NCBI GenBank assembly: GCA_945862435.1
Contig: CAMAXX010000012.1
Coordinates: 1-64,000 of the forward strand
Origin: Pseudorhodobacter antarcticus
GTDB taxonomy: Bacteria > Pseudomonadota > Alphaproteobacteria > Rhodobacterales > Rhodobacteraceae
Length of the DNA: 64,000 bases
Reading direction: 5' to 3'
Shown here piece after piece: positions 37,653 to 47,158 of this stretch; position 1 is the stretch's first letter; every line of letters starts with the position of its first letter. A program made the position numbers and the translations under genes. The notes under the pieces are model-generated. The model was given only the letters and a program-made list of their open reading frames with translations. It was not told the origin of the DNA and did no database searches.

Positions 37653-38018
37653 ATGGATAATATAGCGCGTGATATTGCCCATGTGGGGCGGCTTTTGAAG
37701 GTGTGGCTTGGCCTGCGCGGGGATGATTTGGCCGCGCAGGTGCGGCGCGGTGGGCGGCTTTTGCCGCGGCGCGTGCGGGCGGCGGCGCAGCGTTTGGCAA
37801 AAGCCGAGGCGATGCTGGGCGCGCCGAAATTGGCGCGGCAGTTGGATACCGCCGCGCTGGGCCGTGATGCCAAACTATGTATCGCGCATCTGGCGCCGCT
37901 GGTGCAGGGCCGCGTTCGCCATGGGTTTTGGCAGCGCGCGGCATCATGGGCGGCGCTGCTGGTGGTGATCTGCGGCGCTGTGGTTTATGGGCTGTGGTGG
38001 CTGCGCGGGGTTGTATGA
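37653..38018 (+). CDS. Small hypothetical protein with C-terminal membrane anchor
   Basis: 121 residues, unrecognised. The N-terminal 90 residues are rich in Arg and Ala (VRRGGRLLPRRVRAAAQRLAKAEAML) and probably helical and cytoplasmic. A membrane span follows at about residues 98-117 (WAALLVVICGAVVYGLWWL). Its 3' end overlaps the end of the opposite-strand DUF817 gene by 34 bases. The Arg-rich helix could contact nucleic acid or lipid, but that is a guess. Confidence 0.6.
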   Translation: MDNIARDIAHVGRLLKVWLGLRGDDLAAQVRRGGRLLPRRVRAAAQRLAKAEAMLGAPKLARQLDTAALGRDAKLCIAHLAPLVQGRVRHGFWQRAASWAALLVVICGAVVYGLWWLRGVV

Positions 38019-38848
38019 TTGGGTGCATTTAATGCACCACGCAGCACGACGGTGACAGTCACAAAGGCAACGTATAGCAACAAATACCACGAGCCGATTT
38101 TGCCGACCGACACCAATTCCATTCGCGCTTGCCCTGCGTAAATCCAAGTTCCCGTCAGGATTCCGATATTTTCGGCGATCCACAGGGCAAGGCTGGCCAA
38201 AAAGGCTGCAAGGGGCAATGGCATCCACCAGTCGTGCTGCATGATGCGAAAATACACGCGGCACCGCGCATAGAGCAGCAAGGTGCAGGCGAAGAGAGCC
38301 AAGCGAATATCAGACAGAAAATGGTGCGCAAAAAAGTTGACGTAAATCGCCCCGCCTAAGGCGAACGTCGCCCACAGTGGCGGATAGGGCGTAAAGCGCA
38401 TGTCAAAAATGCGGATCACCCGCGCGATGTAGCTGCCGACCGAGGCATACATAAAGCCCGAAAACAGCGGCACGGCCATGATGCGAAACAGAGCGTCTTC
38501 GGGGTAAGCCCATGATCCTGCATAGGTTTTGAACAGCTCCATTGCGGTTCCAGTCAGGTGAAACAGCAAAATCACCCGCGCTTCGGCCCAAGTTTCCAGC
38601 CCAAATCGCAGGAATACTGCCTGGACTAGCAGCGCAAAAAGAAACAGCGCGTCATAGCGGGCAATCGTCCAATCGGGCTGCCACAACAGCTTTGACGCGA
38701 TGATTGCTGACAGCAAAAGCCCGCCAAACAGGCAGGCCCATCCCTGTTTCAGCACAAACATCACCAGTTCTGCTGCCCAAAATGGCAAACGCGCGCGGGC
38801 ATAATCGCCCAGCGCGCGTTCGATGGTTTGGGTGCCGCGCCCCGTCAC
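37985..38848 (-). CDS. DUF817 integral membrane protein
   Basis: 287 residues from a GTG at 38848 directly next to the glyA stop (no gap), so it depends on glyA translation. About eight membrane spans. The string FHLTGTAMELFKTYAGSWAYPEDALFRIMAVPLFSGFMYASVGSYIAR is the conserved core I associate with DUF817, followed by LLLYARCRVYFRI and WIAENIGILTGTWIYAGQ. The function is unknown. In this family the pairing with one-carbon genes is not something I know to be conserved. Confidence 0.78.
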   Translation of the reverse strand: MTGRGTQTIERALGDYARARLPFWAAELVMFVLKQGWACLFGGLLLSAIIASKLLWQPDWTIARYDALFLFALLVQAVFLRFGLETWAEARVILLFHLTGTAMELFKTYAGSWAYPEDALFRIMAVPLFSGFMYASVGSYIARVIRIFDMRFTPYPPLWATFALGGAIYVNFFAHHFLSDIRLALFACTLLLYARCRVYFRIMQHDWWMPLPLAAFLASLALWIAENIGILTGTWIYAGQARMELVSVGKIGSWYLLLYVAFVTVTVVLRGALNAPNHTTPRSHHSP

Positions 38849-40141
38849 TTACAAATCAGGATAGATCGGGAACCGCTCGCACAGAGCTTCGACGCGGGCT
38901 TTGACCGATGCTTCGACAGCGCCGTTGCCATCTTCGCCATTCTTGGCCAGTCCTTCGACCACTTCAACAATCCAATCGCCGATTAGGCGGAACTCGTCCT
39001 CGGCAAAGCCGCGCGTGGTGCCTGCTGGGGTTCCCAGACGGATACCGCTGGTGATGGCGGGCTTTTCGGTATCAAAGGGAATGCCGTTTTTGTTGCAGGT
39101 GATGTGGGCGCGGCCAAGTGCCTTTTCGGTGGCATTGCCCTTCACACCTTTGGGGCGCAAATCGACCAGCATCAGGTGGGTGTCAGTGCCCGATGTCACG
39201 GTGCCAAGCCCGCCCTTCATCAACTGATCGGCCAAGGCTTGGGCGTTTTTGATCACTTGCGCCTGATAGGTTTTAAACTCGGGGCGCAGCGCCTCGCCGA
39301 AAGCCACCGCTTTGGCGGCGATCACATGCATCAGCGGGCCGCCCTGAATGCCAGGGAAAATGGCCGAGTTGAACTTTTTCGCCAGCGCTTCGTCATTCGT
39401 CAAAATCATGCCACCGCGTGGGCCCCGCAGGGTTTTATGCGTGGTTGTGGTGGCCGCATGGGCATGGGGGAAGGGGCTGGGGTACAGGCCCGCCGCAACA
39501 AGCCCCGCGAAATGCGCCATATCCACCAAAAGGTATGCGCCGACCGAATCGGCTATTTCGCGCATCCGTGCAAAATCGATAATGCGGGGAATTGCACTGC
39601 CGCCTGCGATAATCAGCTTTGGCTTATGCTCGGTCGCCAGCGCCTGCACTTGGTCATAATCCAGTTGCAAATCTTGGCTACGCACGCCGTATTGAATGGC
39701 CTTGAACCACTTGCCCGATTGGTTAGGGGCAGCCCCGTGGGTCAGGTGGCCGCCCGCGTCAAGGCTCATGCCCAAGATGGTGTCATGCGGTTGCAGCAGG
39801 GCTAAGAACACGCCTTGGTTGGCTTGGCTGCCCGAATTGGGCTGCACATTGGCAAAGGAACATCCAAACAACTGGCAGGCGCGCTCGATTGCCAAGTTTT
39901 CGGCAATATCAACATATTGGCAGCCGCCGTAATAGCGCTTGCCCGGATAACCTTCGGCATATTTGTTGGTCATCACCGAACCCTGCGCTTCCATCACGGC
40001 GCGCGATACGATGTTTTCGGATGCAATAAGCTCGATCTCGTGGCGCTGACGGCCAAGTTCTTTGGTGATGGCCCCAAATACTTCCGCATCGCGGCTGGCC
40101 AGAGTTTCGCTGAAAAAGCCTACGTCACGGCTGGCACTCAT
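38849..40141 (-). CDS. glyA: Serine hydroxymethyltransferase
   Basis: 430 residues from the ATG at 40141 (AGGAG seven bases upstream); the frame's longer opening is not used. PLP-enzyme landmarks: [61 protein letters not shown], and the Schiff-base lysine in [17 protein letters not shown]. It interconverts serine and glycine using tetrahydrofolate, which makes it the partner of the gcvTHP genes 3 kb away. It diverges from nadK. Confidence 0.97.
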   Translation of the reverse strand: MSASRDVGFFSETLASRDAEVFGAITKELGRQRHEIELIASENIVSRAVMEAQGSVMTNKYAEGYPGKRYYGGCQYVDIAENLAIERACQLFGCSFANVQPNSGSQANQGVFLALLQPHDTILGMSLDAGGHLTHGAAPNQSGKWFKAIQYGVRSQDLQLDYDQVQALATEHKPKLIIAGGSAIPRIIDFARMREIADSVGAYLLVDMAHFAGLVAAGLYPSPFPHAHAATTTTHKTLRGPRGGMILTNDEALAKKFNSAIFPGIQGGPLMHVIAAKAVAFGEALRPEFKTYQAQVIKNAQALADQLMKGGLGTVTSGTDTHLMLVDLRPKGVKGNATEKALGRAHITCNKNGIPFDTEKPAITSGIRLGTPAGTTRGFAEDEFRLIGDWIVEVVEGLAKNGEDGNGAVEASVKARVEALCERFPIYPDL

Positions 40142-40325
40142 CGGGCATCTCCTAAGTAAAGGGTTTGGTAAAAAGGTTTTACTGGTTGTAGGGCAAGGTT
40201 TGGGTCTAGGAAAGACTGGAAACGACAGATTTTTTGCGGCCCCCGCCGCGTATCGCAAACCCAAGCGCGATTGCACTTGAGTTTGCAGCAAAGCGCGGCA
40301 AGACTGCCCACATGGGGGATTTACC

Positions 40326-41078
40326 GTGACACAGCCGCGCATTGCCTTTTTAGCCAGCCCTGCCGCGCAGGATGAACTGCGCGCGCTGACGGCCAAGCAC
40401 GGCCAATGCGCGCCCGAGGCGGCCGATGTGATTGTGGCGTTGGGCGGCGACGGATTTATGCTGCAAACCCTGAATGAGGCGTACGGCCTGCCGATTTACG
40501 GCATGAACTGCGGCACGGTTGGCTTTTTGATGAATGAATTTGACGAGGGCGATTTGCCCGCGCGCCTTGCGCAGGCGGAAGTAGCGGTTATACACCCCCT
40601 TGCAATGCGCGCGGTCGATAAAGCGGGGCGCGAACATCATGCGCTGGCCATCAACGAGGTATCGCTTTTGCGCGCAGGCCCCCAAGCGGCAAAGCTGCGC
40701 ATATCGGTCGATGGGCGCGAACGCCTGCCCGAACTGATCTGCGATGGCGCGCTGTTGGCTACGCCAGCGGGGTCAACCGCCTATAACTATTCGGCGCACG
40801 GCCCGATTTTGCCCATCGGTTCGGATGTGTTGGCCCTGACCCCAATGGCCGCTTTTCGGCCCCGCCGTTGGCGCGGCGCGCTGCTCCCTAATGCTGCAAC
40901 GGTGCGCTTTGACGTGTTAGAAGCGGATAAACGCCCCGTCCGCGCCGATGCAGACAGCCGCCCCGTGAACGATGTGGTGATGGTCGAGGTGCGATCAGAC
41001 CCCAGCATTTCGCACCGCATCCTGTTCGATCCGGGGCATGGGCTGGAAGAACGCCTGATTGTGGAACAGTTTGCCTAA
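40326..41078 (+). CDS. nadK: NAD kinase
   Basis: 250 residues from a GTG at 40326 (GGGGA upstream). Family motifs: [15 protein letters not shown] (GGDG), [17 protein letters not shown]-like [29 protein letters not shown], and [18 protein letters not shown]. It phosphorylates NAD+ to NADP+ in the cytoplasm. The length is the usual alphaproteobacterial one. Its TAA overlaps the prpE stop on the other strand, so no room exists for a shared terminator between them. Confidence 0.95.
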   Translation: MTQPRIAFLASPAAQDELRALTAKHGQCAPEAADVIVALGGDGFMLQTLNEAYGLPIYGMNCGTVGFLMNEFDEGDLPARLAQAEVAVIHPLAMRAVDKAGREHHALAINEVSLLRAGPQAAKLRISVDGRERLPELICDGALLATPAGSTAYNYSAHGPILPIGSDVLALTPMAAFRPRRWRGALLPNAATVRFDVLEADKRPVRADADSRPVNDVVMVEVRSDPSISHRILFDPGHGLEERLIVEQFA

Positions 41079-42967
41079 AGCTTGGCATAGCCGAGGCTTT
41101 TTAGCGCGGCAGTAATCTCGTCCAAAATGACGGGGTCATCAATGGTGGCGGGCATTTTCCATTCGGTGCCGTCTGCGATTTTCACAATTGTGCCGCGCAG
41201 AATTTTGCCCGACCGCGTTTTGGGCAAACGATCTACCACCACGGCGCGTTTGAAATCGGCCACGGGGCCGATTTTCTCGCGCATTAGGGCCACGCATTCT
41301 GCGACCACATCTGCCGCCGCCCGCGCGGCCCCTATGTTCAGGCACAAAAACCCTACGGGGGACTGCCCCTTTAGCGCGTCGGCCACGCCGACAACGCAGC
41401 ATTCAGCCACGTCTTTATGCCCCGCCAGCACCTCTTCCATCGCGCCTGTCGACAGGCGGTGGCCAGCCACATTGATCACATCATCTGTGCGCGCCATGAT
41501 GTAAAGATAGCCGTCATCGTCGATATAGCCCGCGTCCCCCGTTTCATAATACCCCGGAAAATGCGACAGATAGCTTTTCTTGAACCGATCTTCCGCGCCC
41601 CAGAGGGTTGGCAAAGTGCCGGGTGGAAGAGGCAGCTTTATCGCAATCGCGCCAAGCTGGCCCGCAGGCACAGGATGCCCGCCCTCGTCCAAAACCTGCA
41701 CATCATAGCCAGGCATGGCCACTGTGGGGGAGCCTATTTTCACGGGCAGCGCCTCGATCCCCAAGGGGTTGGCAGCAATGGCATAGCCGGTTTCGGTCTG
41801 CCACCAATGATCGATGACGGGCACTTTGAGATGGGTCTGCGCCCAGATCACAGTATCAGGATCTGCCCGTTCGCCCGCCAAATACACCGCGTTCAGGTGG
41901 GACAGGTCATAGTTTTGCGGCAGTTTGCCGTCTGGGTCTTCGCGTTTGATCGCGCGCAGGGCGGTGGGGGCGGTAAAGAACGCGCGCACGCCATGTTCGG
42001 CAATCACCCGCCAAAAGGTGCCTGCATCGGGGGTGCCGACGGGTTTTCCCTCGAACACCACTGTTGTGGAGCCAGCAATCAGTGGGGCGTAGCAAATATA
42101 GCTATGCCCCACCACCCAGCCCACATCGGATGCCGCCCAAAACACATCGCCGCCGCCGCAATCATAAATCGCGCGCATCGTCCAATTCAGCGCCACCAAA
42201 TGGCCCGCTGTGGGGCGCACGACGCCCTTGGGCGCGCCTGTGGTGCCCGACGTATAAAGGATATAGGCAGGATGATCGCCCGATACGGGCACACATTCGG
42301 CAGGGGTGACACCATATTGGAACGTATGCCACGCGACATCGCGGCCCTCGACCAATGCTGCAACCTCTTGTTCGCGCTGCAAAATAACGCAAAAATCGGG
42401 CTTATGGGTGGCCATGTCGATGGCAGAGTCCAAAAGGGGTTTGTAATGCACCACGCGGTTGGGCTCGATCCCGCAGCTGGCGGCGATAATCGCGCGGGGG
42501 GTGCAATCATCGATCCGCACGGCCAGTTCCGCCGCCGCAAAGCCGCCGAACACGACCGAGTGGATCGCGCCAAGGCGCGCGCAGGCCAGCATCGCCTCTA
42601 ACGCTTCTGGCACCATCGGCATATAAATGATCACGCGGTCACCCTTTTGCACGCCCTTGGTGCGCAGCGCGCCTGCCAGCGATGCGACACGGGTTTGCAA
42701 TTCGGCGTAGTTGATCTCGCGCTTGGAATGGGTGACGGGGCTGTCATAGATGATGGCGATACGGTCCCCATGCCCCGCCTCGACATGGCGGTCGACGGCG
42801 TTGTAGCAGGTGTTGACTTCGGCATCCGTGAACCATTCATACAGCGGCGCGCGCGCGTCATTCAGGGCGCGGCTGGGCGCTTTGGCCCAAGAGATACCGT
42901 GCGCCGCCTGCATCCAAAATGCTTCGGGGTCGGCTTTCCAGCCGTCATAGATCGCGCGGTATCCCAT
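41075..42967 (-). CDS. prpE: Propionyl-CoA synthetase
   Basis: 630 residues. An ANL-superfamily acyl-CoA synthetase with [21 protein letters not shown] (P-loop), [51 protein letters not shown] and the catalytic lysine in [12 protein letters not shown]. The N-terminal [25 protein letters not shown] pattern and VVRPTAGH fit PrpE rather than Acs. It activates propionate and, in Ruegeria, also acrylate, so it could handle the product of DddP. The start has GGGAGG six bases upstream. Upstream of it lie four TTTGCAAA boxes (43051-43162), which suggests regulated expression. Confidence 0.94.
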   Translation of the reverse strand: MGYRAIYDGWKADPEAFWMQAAHGISWAKAPSRALNDARAPLYEWFTDAEVNTCYNAVDRHVEAGHGDRIAIIYDSPVTHSKREINYAELQTRVASLAGALRTKGVQKGDRVIIYMPMVPEALEAMLACARLGAIHSVVFGGFAAAELAVRIDDCTPRAIIAASCGIEPNRVVHYKPLLDSAIDMATHKPDFCVILQREQEVAALVEGRDVAWHTFQYGVTPAECVPVSGDHPAYILYTSGTTGAPKGVVRPTAGHLVALNWTMRAIYDCGGGDVFWAASDVGWVVGHSYICYAPLIAGSTTVVFEGKPVGTPDAGTFWRVIAEHGVRAFFTAPTALRAIKREDPDGKLPQNYDLSHLNAVYLAGERADPDTVIWAQTHLKVPVIDHWWQTETGYAIAANPLGIEALPVKIGSPTVAMPGYDVQVLDEGGHPVPAGQLGAIAIKLPLPPGTLPTLWGAEDRFKKSYLSHFPGYYETGDAGYIDDDGYLYIMARTDDVINVAGHRLSTGAMEEVLAGHKDVAECCVVGVADALKGQSPVGFLCLNIGAARAAADVVAECVALMREKIGPVADFKRAVVVDRLPKTRSGKILRGTIVKIADGTEWKMPATIDDPVILDEITAALKSLGYAKL

Positions 42968-43050
42968 CGTATGCCTCCCTCAAAGCTGGGATTGGTTTAC
43001 GCCTGCGCAGATGAGTCGCGCAAGGATTAGGCGGGGGCCAATGCAATTTC

Positions 43051-43162
43051 TTTGCAAATTCGCGCAAGAATGCTGCGCAGACATTTGCAAACTGGCGCAG
43101 TTTTATTTGGATATTGGTGAAGAAGGGGCTTGTTTGCAAACTCGCGCGTGCTTGTTTGCAAA
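43051..43162. promoter_or_regulatory. prpE: Cluster of four TTTGCAAA palindromes upstream of prpE
   Basis: The exact self-complementary word TTTGCAAA occurs at 43051-43058, 43084-43091, 43133-43140 and 43155-43162. Offsets are 33, 49 and 22 bp, so the outer pairs are a whole number of helical turns apart. TTTGCAAA is the core recognised by RamB in Corynebacterium and, as I remember, by the related ScfR/PccR short-chain acyl-CoA regulators of Rhodobacter. The sites lie 84-195 bp upstream of the prpE start. Confidence 0.7.
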
Positions 43163-43187
43163 TCCGGTGCCTGGCCCCACTATGGAA

Positions 43188-43237
43188 TAGGTATTTGTGT
43201 CAGTATGAAAGCGCTTTCATACTGACTTAAATACCTA
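43188..43237. repeat. 50-bp near-perfect palindrome after maeB
   Basis: TAGGTATTT, two bases, GTCAGTATGAAAGC, then the exact reverse complement GCTTTCATACTGAC, two bases, AAATACCTA. Only the GT/TT pair at 43197-43198 and 43227-43228 breaks the symmetry. It starts 10 bp past the maeB stop, so it may be a terminator, although no T tract follows. The centre TGAAAGCGCTTTCA also resembles a LacI-family operator. One arm closely resembles the tail of elements D and E (GTATTTGTG, then a TGAAAG block). Confidence 0.75.
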
Positions 43238-43246
43238 AATCCCGCC

Positions 43247-45526
43247 CTAGCCGTAATGACCCACGGGCGTACCTGCGAGGGCTGCAATATTCAAAAGTCC
43301 CCGCGCGGTGATGGACGGGGTGACAATATGCGCGCGGTTGCCCATGCCCATGAGAATGGGGCCAACCTCTAACCCGCCTGATTTCATTTTCAGGATGTTG
43401 CGGGCGGTTGATGCGGCATCGGTAAAGGCAAAGATCAGCACATTGGCCGCCCCGCCCAAGCGGGCGGCGGGGAAGGCGCGCGCGCGCAGGTCGGGGTCTA
43501 GAGCGGCGTCGATGTTCATCTCGCCCTCATATTCAAAATCGCGGTCATGCGCCCGCAGAATATCCATCGCCGCGCGCATACGCCGGCCTGAATCGCTGTC
43601 TAGGTTACCAAAATTGGATGCCGAACACAGCGCCACCTTTGGGGTCACGCCAAAGCGGCGGGCGTGGCGGGCGGCCCCGATTGCGGCGGCGGCGATTTGT
43701 TCGGGACTGGGCACCGGGTTCACTTGGGTATCTGCAATAAACAGCGGGCCATCTTCCAAAATCATCAGAGAAAGCGCGCCTTGCGGGGCATGTCCATCAC
43801 GGCCAAGCACTTTGTTTACATAGCCCAAATGCCAAAGATACTGCCCAAGACTGCCGCAGATCAGGCTGTCAGCGTCGCCGCGATGCACGGCGATTGCGCC
43901 AATGGCGGTGGTGTTGGTGCGCATGATTGCGCGGGCGGTGTCGGGGGTAACGCCTTGGCGGGCCAGCAGTTCGTGATAGCTGGTCCAATAATCGCGATAG
44001 CGGCTATCGTTTTGCGGGTTGATAATCTCGAAATCGCGTTCGGGCAAAATCGGTAAGCCCGCGCGCTCGCACCGCGCGGCAATCACATCAGGGCGGCCAA
44101 TCAGGATGGGGCGGTGCGTGGTTTCTTCCAGCATCGCATTGGCCGCGCGCAGCACGCGTTCATCTTCGCCTTCGGCAAAGATAATGCGGCGGTTGGCGGT
44201 TGCCGCTGCCTCGAACACCGGGCGCATAACAAGGGCGGATTTGAACACCGAACTGTCGAGCGATTCTTTGTAGGCGTCCAGATCGGCAATCGGCCTTGTG
44301 GCCACGCCCGTTTCCATCGCGGCCCGCGCGACGGCAGTAGCCACCACGCCCATCAGGCGCGGATCAAAGGGTTTGGGGATAAGGTAATCTGGCCCGAAGG
44401 TCAGCTTTTCGCCGCTGTAGGCCGCGGCGGTCTCGGCGCTGGTGGTGATCCGGGCCAATTGTGCGATACCTTCGATACAGGCAAGTTCCATAGCGTCATT
44501 GATCTGGCTTGCCCCAACATCCAGCGCGCCGCGAAAGATAAACGGAAAACACAGCACGTTATTGACCTGATTGGGAAAATCGCTGCGACCGGTGGCAATG
44601 ATTGCATCTGGGGCTACGCTGCGCACAGCATCGGGCAAAATCTCGGGGGTGGGGTTTGCCAGCGCAAAAAGAATCGGGCGCGGCGCCATTTTGGCGACCA
44701 TGTCGGGGGTTAGAACCCCTGGGCCAGACAGGCCAAGGAACACATCCGCACCGACGATGACATCATGCAAACTTGCCTCAGTTTCGCCCTGGGCAAAGGC
44801 AAGTTTCTGCGCGGTCATCTGCTCGTTTCGGCCATTGTAAACAAGACCTGCCAAATCGCAAAGCCAAACATTCTTGCGCTGCACTCCCAGTTTCAGCAGC
44901 ATATTCAGGCAGGCAATGCCAGCCGCGCCGCCGCCTGCGGAAACAATTTTGATATCTTCAAACCGCTTGCCCGACACATGCAGCGCATTGGTCATGGCCG
45001 CGCCTACCACAATCGCTGTGCCGTGTTGGTCATCGTGAAACACGGGGATATTCATACGCGCGCGGCAAATATCTTCGACGATAAAACAATCGGGGGCTTT
45101 GATATCTTCTAGGTTTATCGCGCCAAAGGTGGGTTCCAGCGCGCAGACGATATCAGCCAATTTGTACGGATCGGGTTCATTGATTTCGATATCGAAGCAG
45201 TCAATATTGGCGAATTTCTTGAATAAAACGGCCTTGCCCTCCATCACGGGCTTACTGGCCAAGGGGCCTATATTGCCAAGGCCCAGCACGGCCGTGCCGT
45301 TGGTGACCACGGCGACCAGATTGCCGCGCGCCGTATAGCGCCGCGCTGTCGAGGGGTCTGCCTTAATTTCAAGGCAGGCTTCGGCCACGCCAGGGGTATA
45401 GGCGCGGGCAAGATCGCGGCCATTGGCCAAAGGTTTGGTCGCGCGGATTTCCAGCTTACCAGGTTTTGGAAATTCGTGATAATCCAGCGCCGCTTGGCGG
45501 GCGTTATCAAGCCGTGTTTCGTCCAT
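43247..45526 (-). CDS. maeB: NADP-dependent malic enzyme with phosphotransacetylase-like domain
   Basis: 759 residues, the length of the large MaeB class. The N-terminal malic enzyme domain (to about residue 430) has [51 protein letters not shown], and [13 protein letters not shown]. The C-terminal half resembles phosphotransacetylase ([38 protein letters not shown]) and is regulatory, binding acetyl-CoA in known enzymes. It turns malate into pyruvate with NADPH. GGAG eight bases before the ATG supports the start. It diverges from the cupin gene. Confidence 0.95.
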   Translation of the reverse strand: MDETRLDNARQAALDYHEFPKPGKLEIRATKPLANGRDLARAYTPGVAEACLEIKADPSTARRYTARGNLVAVVTNGTAVLGLGNIGPLASKPVMEGKAVLFKKFANIDCFDIEINEPDPYKLADIVCALEPTFGAINLEDIKAPDCFIVEDICRARMNIPVFHDDQHGTAIVVGAAMTNALHVSGKRFEDIKIVSAGGGAAGIACLNMLLKLGVQRKNVWLCDLAGLVYNGRNEQMTAQKLAFAQGETEASLHDVIVGADVFLGLSGPGVLTPDMVAKMAPRPILFALANPTPEILPDAVRSVAPDAIIATGRSDFPNQVNNVLCFPFIFRGALDVGASQINDAMELACIEGIAQLARITTSAETAAAYSGEKLTFGPDYLIPKPFDPRLMGVVATAVARAAMETGVATRPIADLDAYKESLDSSVFKSALVMRPVFEAAATANRRIIFAEGEDERVLRAANAMLEETTHRPILIGRPDVIAARCERAGLPILPERDFEIINPQNDSRYRDYWTSYHELLARQGVTPDTARAIMRTNTTAIGAIAVHRGDADSLICGSLGQYLWHLGYVNKVLGRDGHAPQGALSLMILEDGPLFIADTQVNPVPSPEQIAAAAIGAARHARRFGVTPKVALCSASNFGNLDSDSGRRMRAAMDILRAHDRDFEYEGEMNIDAALDPDLRARAFPAARLGGAANVLIFAFTDAASTARNILKMKSGGLEVGPILMGMGNRAHIVTPSITARGLLNIAALAGTPVGHYG

Positions 45527-45667
45527 TACTCATACTCCGTTGGGCCATCTTTATGCCTAACGCAATTTTTCGGGGCCGCAAGATGGGTATTTGCGCAAGT
45601 GCTTAAGCGTGCGCTTGCAAGTGGCGCGCGTGGGGGGCAGATTAGTGCCAATTTGAAAGGGAATATT

Positions 45668-46759
45668 ATGGCCGAAATCCGCGCAGAGATACGTTTGCCT
45701 ACGCAAGAGTTGCGCGATGATTTGCCTTTTTATACACGCGTTTTGGGGATGCGGCTGGATATGATCTATCCTGCGGATGATCCTGAAGTGGCGGTTTTGT
45801 CGGGCCACGGTCTGCGCATTCGTATTGTCAAGGGCGCGGACGAGGCTGTGGGTTGCTTGCGCATTTTGACTGATGATCCCGATGCGATTGCGGGCGGGCA
45901 GCGGGTGTTGACCGCGCCCAATGGCACGCGCATTGAGATTGACGAGTTGAACCCGCCCCTGGTTTTACCCGCAACCGAGCATGCCTTTGTGGTGCGCAGG
46001 CTTGCCGATCAGGCGCCGTGGGTGATTGGCCGCGCGGGGATGCAGTACCGCGATTTGATCCCGACGCGCCTTGGCGGGGCGATGATTGCGTCGCACATCC
46101 GCGTTCCCGATGGCCCCGTGCCCGATATGGTGCATTTTCACAAAGTGGGCTTTCAGCTAATATTCTGCGTGGCCGGCTGGGTGGACGTTTTATACGAAGA
46201 CCAAGGCGGGATTTTACGCATTGAGGCAGGGGATTGTTTTATCCAGCCGCCTGGCATTCGGCACAAGGTTTTGCACTCTGTTGGGGTGCAGGTGGTGGAA
46301 ATTGGCGTTCCTGCCGAGCATGTCACCGAAATTGACCATGAGATGACCCTTCCCACGCCGCATCTGCGCCCTGATCGCGAATGGGATGGGCAGCGGTTTG
46401 TGCATTCATTGGGGCGTGATGGCGTTTTTACGCCGCATCGTATTGCGGGATTTGAAGCGCGCGATACTTTGATTGCGGCCAATACAAAGGGCGTGGCGGG
46501 GGTGGTGGTGGCACGGCCCATCGCGGGGGCTGCGCCAAGCCGGTGGACAAAGCATTCGGGCGATATTTTGTTTTCATTCGTGATGTCGGGCGAGATGGTT
46601 TTGGAAGGGCAGGGCAAAGACCCTTATCGTTTGGCCACGGGCGATGCCTTTGTCATTCCGCCCGATTTGGCTACGCGCTATAGCGCGCCCAGCGATGATT
46701 TGCAGATTTTGGAAGTGGCGCTGCCTGCCAATCCGGCAACGCAGATTTTGTATATGTAA
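45668..46759 (+). CDS. VOC-like plus double-cupin protein of unknown function
   Basis: 363 residues from the ATG at 45668 (AAAGGGA upstream). Residues 1-100 look like a vicinal-oxygen-chelate (glyoxalase) half: DDLPFYTRVLGMRLDMIYPADDPEVAVLSG. A first cupin follows (about 130-210) with HFHKVGFQLIFCVAGWVDVLYED and IQPPGIRHKVLHS, giving His pairs that could bind metal. A second cupin (about 270-355) has ILFSFVMSGEMVLEGQGK and GDAFVIPPDLATRYSA but lacks an obvious HxH. It may be a dioxygenase, isomerase or sensor. The arrangement is unfamiliar to me. It is followed 10 bases later by a small membrane protein gene. Confidence 0.75.
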   Translation: MAEIRAEIRLPTQELRDDLPFYTRVLGMRLDMIYPADDPEVAVLSGHGLRIRIVKGADEAVGCLRILTDDPDAIAGGQRVLTAPNGTRIEIDELNPPLVLPATEHAFVVRRLADQAPWVIGRAGMQYRDLIPTRLGGAMIASHIRVPDGPVPDMVHFHKVGFQLIFCVAGWVDVLYEDQGGILRIEAGDCFIQPPGIRHKVLHSVGVQVVEIGVPAEHVTEIDHEMTLPTPHLRPDREWDGQRFVHSLGRDGVFTPHRIAGFEARDTLIAANTKGVAGVVVARPIAGAAPSRWTKHSGDILFSFVMSGEMVLEGQGKDPYRLATGDAFVIPPDLATRYSAPSDDLQILEVALPANPATQILYM

Positions 46760-46769
46760 GGGAGGAAAT

Positions 46770-47042
46770 ATGACCGAGATTCTGAATGACCAGCTTGCCG
46801 ACCCGTTTCGCATTGTGCTGCTGATCGGGCTTTACATCACCATGCTGCGCACGCGGACAGCCACTGGCACCTTTATGCCGTTGGCGGCGGGCGCGGTGGC
46901 GGTGTCGCTGATTATTGCCACGACACTGTCCAGCGGCGTCGCCTTTGGCCCGAATGTGGGGATGGGGATTGTGGCAAATATCATCCTGCTGGCTATTATT
47001 CACGGCGCCTATCAGGTGTTTTTGCGTGTGACGCGCAAGTAA
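46770..47042 (+). CDS. Small integral membrane protein
   Basis: 90 residues with three hydrophobic segments (FRIVLLIGLYITML, FMPLAAGAVAVSLIIATTL and VGMGIVANIILLAIIHGAYQVFL). GGAGG lies just upstream of the ATG, and the cupin stop is only 10 bases away, so the two genes form one transcript ended by the hairpin at 47098. The family is not recognised. Confidence 0.65.
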   Translation: MTEILNDQLADPFRIVLLIGLYITMLRTRTATGTFMPLAAGAVAVSLIIATTLSSGVAFGPNVGMGIVANIILLAIIHGAYQVFLRVTRK

Positions 47043-47097
47043 CCGCGCCAACTGCCGAATGGATAATGGGGCGCTGTAGATAATTGCGCGCAATAGA

Positions 47098-47133
47098 AAA
47101 CGGGCCAAGGTTTCCCTTGGCCCGTTTCCTTTT
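47098..47133. terminator. Rho-independent terminator
   Basis: A 13-bp perfect stem AAACGGGCCAAGG / CCTTGGCCCGTTT (47098-47110, 47115-47127) with a four-base loop, followed by CCTTTT. The flanking A and T runs let it work for the small membrane protein transcript on the plus strand and the MFS gene ending at 47159 on the minus strand. Confidence 0.85.
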
Positions 47134-47158
47134 AGACATTTGGTCGACCCGGGGCGAC

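Noticed and set aside
41417..42601. 394-codon plus-strand ORF
   Set aside because: Antisense to prpE, which has complete catalytic motifs.
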